This document shows, in pieces, positions 62,096-64,000 of a DNA stretch of 64,000 nucleotides. The stretch is taken from the NCBI GenBank assembly GCA_023639215.1, contig CP097899.1, positions 565,501 to 629,500 of the forward strand, read 5' to 3'. The first letter of the stretch is position 1, and each line of letters starts with the position of its first letter. The translations under genes and the position numbers were made by a program. Source of the stretch: Candidatus Pristimantibacillus lignocellulolyticus. GTDB taxonomy: Bacteria; Bacillota; Bacilli; Paenibacillales; Paenibacillaceae. The notes under the pieces are model-generated. The model searched no databases and was not told the origin of the DNA. It saw only the letters and a program-made list of their open reading frames with translations.

Positions 62096-62923
62096 TTACC
62101 CTTTGACTGAGCCAGCTGCAATTCCTTCTACAATGTAACGTTGTAAAAACAGGAAGAAGATAACAACTGGTGTAACACCTAGCACTAGTGCTGGTAGCGC
62201 AAGATCCCATTGTTTCGTATATTCTGAGAAAAACGAGAATGTTGCTAATGGAATCGTTCTAAGTTCTGGTTTTTGTAATATTAACGATGGTAACAAGTAA
62301 TCATTCCAGATCGCTAATGTATTTAATACAATGACAGTCATTAGCATCGGCTTCAACATTGGTAATACAATTCGGAAAAAGACACCAACGCGAGAAGTTC
62401 CATCTACGGTAGCCGCTTCTTCAATTTCTAAAGGGATCGATTTAACAAATCCATGGAAGAGAAAGACAGCCATTGGTGTACTTAACCCTAAATAACTAAT
62501 AATTAACCCTGCTTTTGAATTCATTAAACCTAATTCACTAATAACACGAATCAGTGGCATCATAATCGTTTGAAAAGGTACGACCATTGCCGCAACTAAT
62601 ACGAGTAGAAAAATCCGATTAAACATGGTATCAGAACGAACCATTCGATAAGCAGCCATACAGCTAATTAGTCCAATCAACGATACACCGACTACTGTAA
62701 TAACAAAAGAATTGAGAAAGGCTTCTGGAAAACGAGTTAATTCCCAAGCTCTTGAATAGTTTTCCCACTGAAATACTTTTGGCCAACTTGCAGCATCCGA
62801 CATAATCTCCCCAAAGGGTTTGACGGAGTTTACAAAAAGGAAGTAAAACGGTGCGAGAAAAAGGAGTGAAATTAGCACCATCACGATTTCTAGAATGAAT
62901 GTTTTACCATTATAGGGTTTCAT
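62096..62923 (-). CDS. carbohydrate ABC transporter permease (MalG/LacG type)
   Basis: A 275-aa inner-membrane subunit with six helices and the EAA loop EEAATVDGTSRVGVFFRIVLPMLKP, which docks the ATPase. The ending YIVEGIAAGSVKG is typical of MalG-type permeases. The start lies 2 bp after the stop of the other permease with GGAGGTAGAGG upstream, so translation is coupled. It pairs with the permease at 62926-63804 and the binding protein at 60753-62045. Confidence 0.95.
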   Translation of the reverse strand: MKPYNGKTFILEIVMVLISLLFLAPFYFLFVNSVKPFGEIMSDAASWPKVFQWENYSRAWELTRFPEAFLNSFVITVVGVSLIGLISCMAAYRMVRSDTMFNRIFLLVLVAAMVVPFQTIMMPLIRVISELGLMNSKAGLIISYLGLSTPMAVFLFHGFVKSIPLEIEEAATVDGTSRVGVFFRIVLPMLKPMLMTVIVLNTLAIWNDYLLPSLILQKPELRTIPLATFSFFSEYTKQWDLALPALVLGVTPVVIFFLFLQRYIVEGIAAGSVKG

Positions 62924-62925
62924 TG

Positions 62926-63804
62926 TTACGCCTCTACCTCCTTACTCTTCGTTACACGAACTTGGATTAATGTAATTATAGCTACCGTCACGAAGAACAG
63001 TAATGCTTTTGCAGTACCAAGACCATAGCGGTTATTTTGGAATGCTTCATTGTAAATGTTCATAGCTACAGATTCCGTTGATTTGTACGGTCCGCCTGCT
63101 GTTAAGGACAAGTTAATATCAAAGATTTTAAATGACCATGAAATAGCTAAAAATAAACAAATGGTAACGGCTGGCATAACTAAAGGAATCGTAATGCTAC
63201 GCAACATTTGCCAGCGATTAGCTCCATCAATCTCTGCCGCTTCAACAACTTCTTTCGGCACATTCGTTAATGACGATATATAAATAACCATCAAGTAACC
63301 AGCTGAGTGCCATACAAACACAGTGACGATACCCCAAAATCCAGTAGTTGGATCACCTAACCACGCAAGTCCAAAAAATGACCAATCAGTTAGTTTATAT
63401 ACGGTATCAAACCCTTTAACAAAAATAAACTGCCATATAAATCCTAGTAGTAAACCACCGATAACGTTCGGCATAAAGAAAACCGTCCGCATAACGTTTT
63501 TTAGTTTTAATGCATTTGTTAACAAATACGCAAAAGCGAAGCCTACTATATTAACTAATACGACACCAACAACGGTAAACTTAGCGGTAAATATAAACGA
63601 CTTCCAAAAGTTGGTATCATTTGTGAAAAGCGTTTTAAAATTACTTAGTCCTACCCAGTTGACTGTTTTTGCGATACCATTCCAATCGGTTAACGAATAG
63701 TACATCCCTAATAAAAATGGTACTATGAGAATAAGAACGAAGAATATCAACACGGGTCCTACAAAGAACGTTTGCAGTCCCCATTCTGTCTTTCTTTTTT
63801 TCAT
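62926..63804 (-). CDS. carbohydrate ABC transporter permease (MalF/LacF type)
   Basis: A 292-aa inner-membrane subunit with six helices. The N-terminus LQTFFVGPVLIFFVLILIVPFLLGMYYSLTDWNG and the EAA loop VVEAAEIDGANRWQMLRSITIPLVMP identify the MalF/LacF class. It is the first gene of the operon. The start ATG (63802-63804) follows GGGAG; six upstream codons of the frame overlap the ribosome binding site. The 102 bp to the divergent sensor kinase gene contains TATAAT on the minus strand (63847-63852), though no matching -35 was found. Confidence 0.94.
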   Translation of the reverse strand: MKKRKTEWGLQTFFVGPVLIFFVLILIVPFLLGMYYSLTDWNGIAKTVNWVGLSNFKTLFTNDTNFWKSFIFTAKFTVVGVVLVNIVGFAFAYLLTNALKLKNVMRTVFFMPNVIGGLLLGFIWQFIFVKGFDTVYKLTDWSFFGLAWLGDPTTGFWGIVTVFVWHSAGYLMVIYISSLTNVPKEVVEAAEIDGANRWQMLRSITIPLVMPAVTICLFLAISWSFKIFDINLSLTAGGPYKSTESVAMNIYNEAFQNNRYGLGTAKALLFFVTVAIITLIQVRVTKSKEVEA

Positions 63805-63906
63805 GAGCTTTCTCCCTTCCACAATCTTTTGTGCTATAGTAATGTCATTATAAGGTCATGACGAACAAACAAATACCTACTAGCGTGAACTAAAAGGGGT
63901 AAAATA

Positions 63907-64000
63907 TTGATTGGAAGTGTTAGATTGAAGCTCAAAACGATTCGAAGTAAATTAATTGTTTTTTTATTGCTTGCTACTATTATTCCCATTTCAGCTACGA
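63907..64000 (+). CDS. start of a probable YesM-type sensor histidine kinase, partial
   Basis: An open frame running off the window. From TTG at 63907, seven bases after AGGGG, it reads LIGSVRLKLKTIRSKLIVFL then LLATIIPISAT: a short basic stretch followed by a membrane helix, as at the start of YesM/LytS-type histidine kinases. Such kinases, paired with AraC-type response regulators, commonly lie beside sugar ABC importers in Paenibacillus-like bacteria and control them. Only 31 codons are visible, so the call rests on this N-terminus and its divergent position. Confidence 0.7.
   Translation, partial: MIGSVRLKLKTIRSKLIVFLLLATIIPISAT

Overview
The window looks like chromosome of a low-GC Gram-positive spore-former of the Paenibacillus/Cohnella type (Paenibacillaceae). 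This rests on AGGAGG-type ribosome binding sites, many strong Rho-independent hairpins, three-SLH-domain cell-surface proteins, a guanine riboswitch, and a gene order that partly follows Bacillus subtilis (MoxR, DUF58 and transglutaminase genes upstream of guaA, with a PbuG-type purine permease further along on the same strand). The assignment is inferred from gene content only. No rRNA or tRNA gene was seen.

Layout. 1-2.6 kb: 5-oxoprolinase genes pxpA, pxpB and pxpC (pxpC cut by the window edge), with three tandem 186-bp repeats between pxpA and pxpB. 2.8-8.9 kb: a VOC/PhnB-like protein, a riboswitch-controlled purine permease, a GntR regulator with a DUF1648 membrane protein, and a DUF4363/DUF421 pair. 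8.9-24.6 kb: surface region with a 1533-aa GH55-like SLH protein, an unrecognised three-gene operon (one LRR, one coiled-coil), a ~2000-aa SLH protein with 15 cadherin/Ig-like repeats, and three tail-collar-like genes. 25.9-33.9 kb: an integrative element in the 3' end of guaA, bounded by 168-bp perfect direct repeats. It carries a tyrosine integrase, a PrimPol-zinc finger-helicase protein, a serine resolvase with a candidate res site, and two cargo genes of unknown function. 33.7-40.4 kb: guaA and the transglutaminase/DUF58/MoxR operon. 40.6-52 kb: housekeeping genes (polysaccharide deacetylase, peroxiredoxin, ABC-2 exporter, LCP protein, hemL with a 63-bp tandem-repeat leader, a duplicated class II aldolase, the adaA-ogt alkylation response and an AlkD glycosylase). 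52-64 kb: a hemicellulose-oligosaccharide locus (GH31 alpha-xylosidase, GH94 phosphorylase, GH43, GH42, a three-gene sugar ABC importer), with the start of a probable YesM-type sensor kinase reading away from it.

How the genes work together. The sugar locus reads as import of short decorated oligosaccharides, intracellular removal of xylose, arabinose and galactose side groups, and phosphorolysis of the remaining beta-glucoside. Xyloglucan oligosaccharides are the best single guess. The guaA island has the parts of a small self-replicating integrative element or phage satellite, and its insertion moved guaA about 7.8 kb from its presumed native terminator. Several intergenic regions carry members of one dispersed repeat family with inverted ends.
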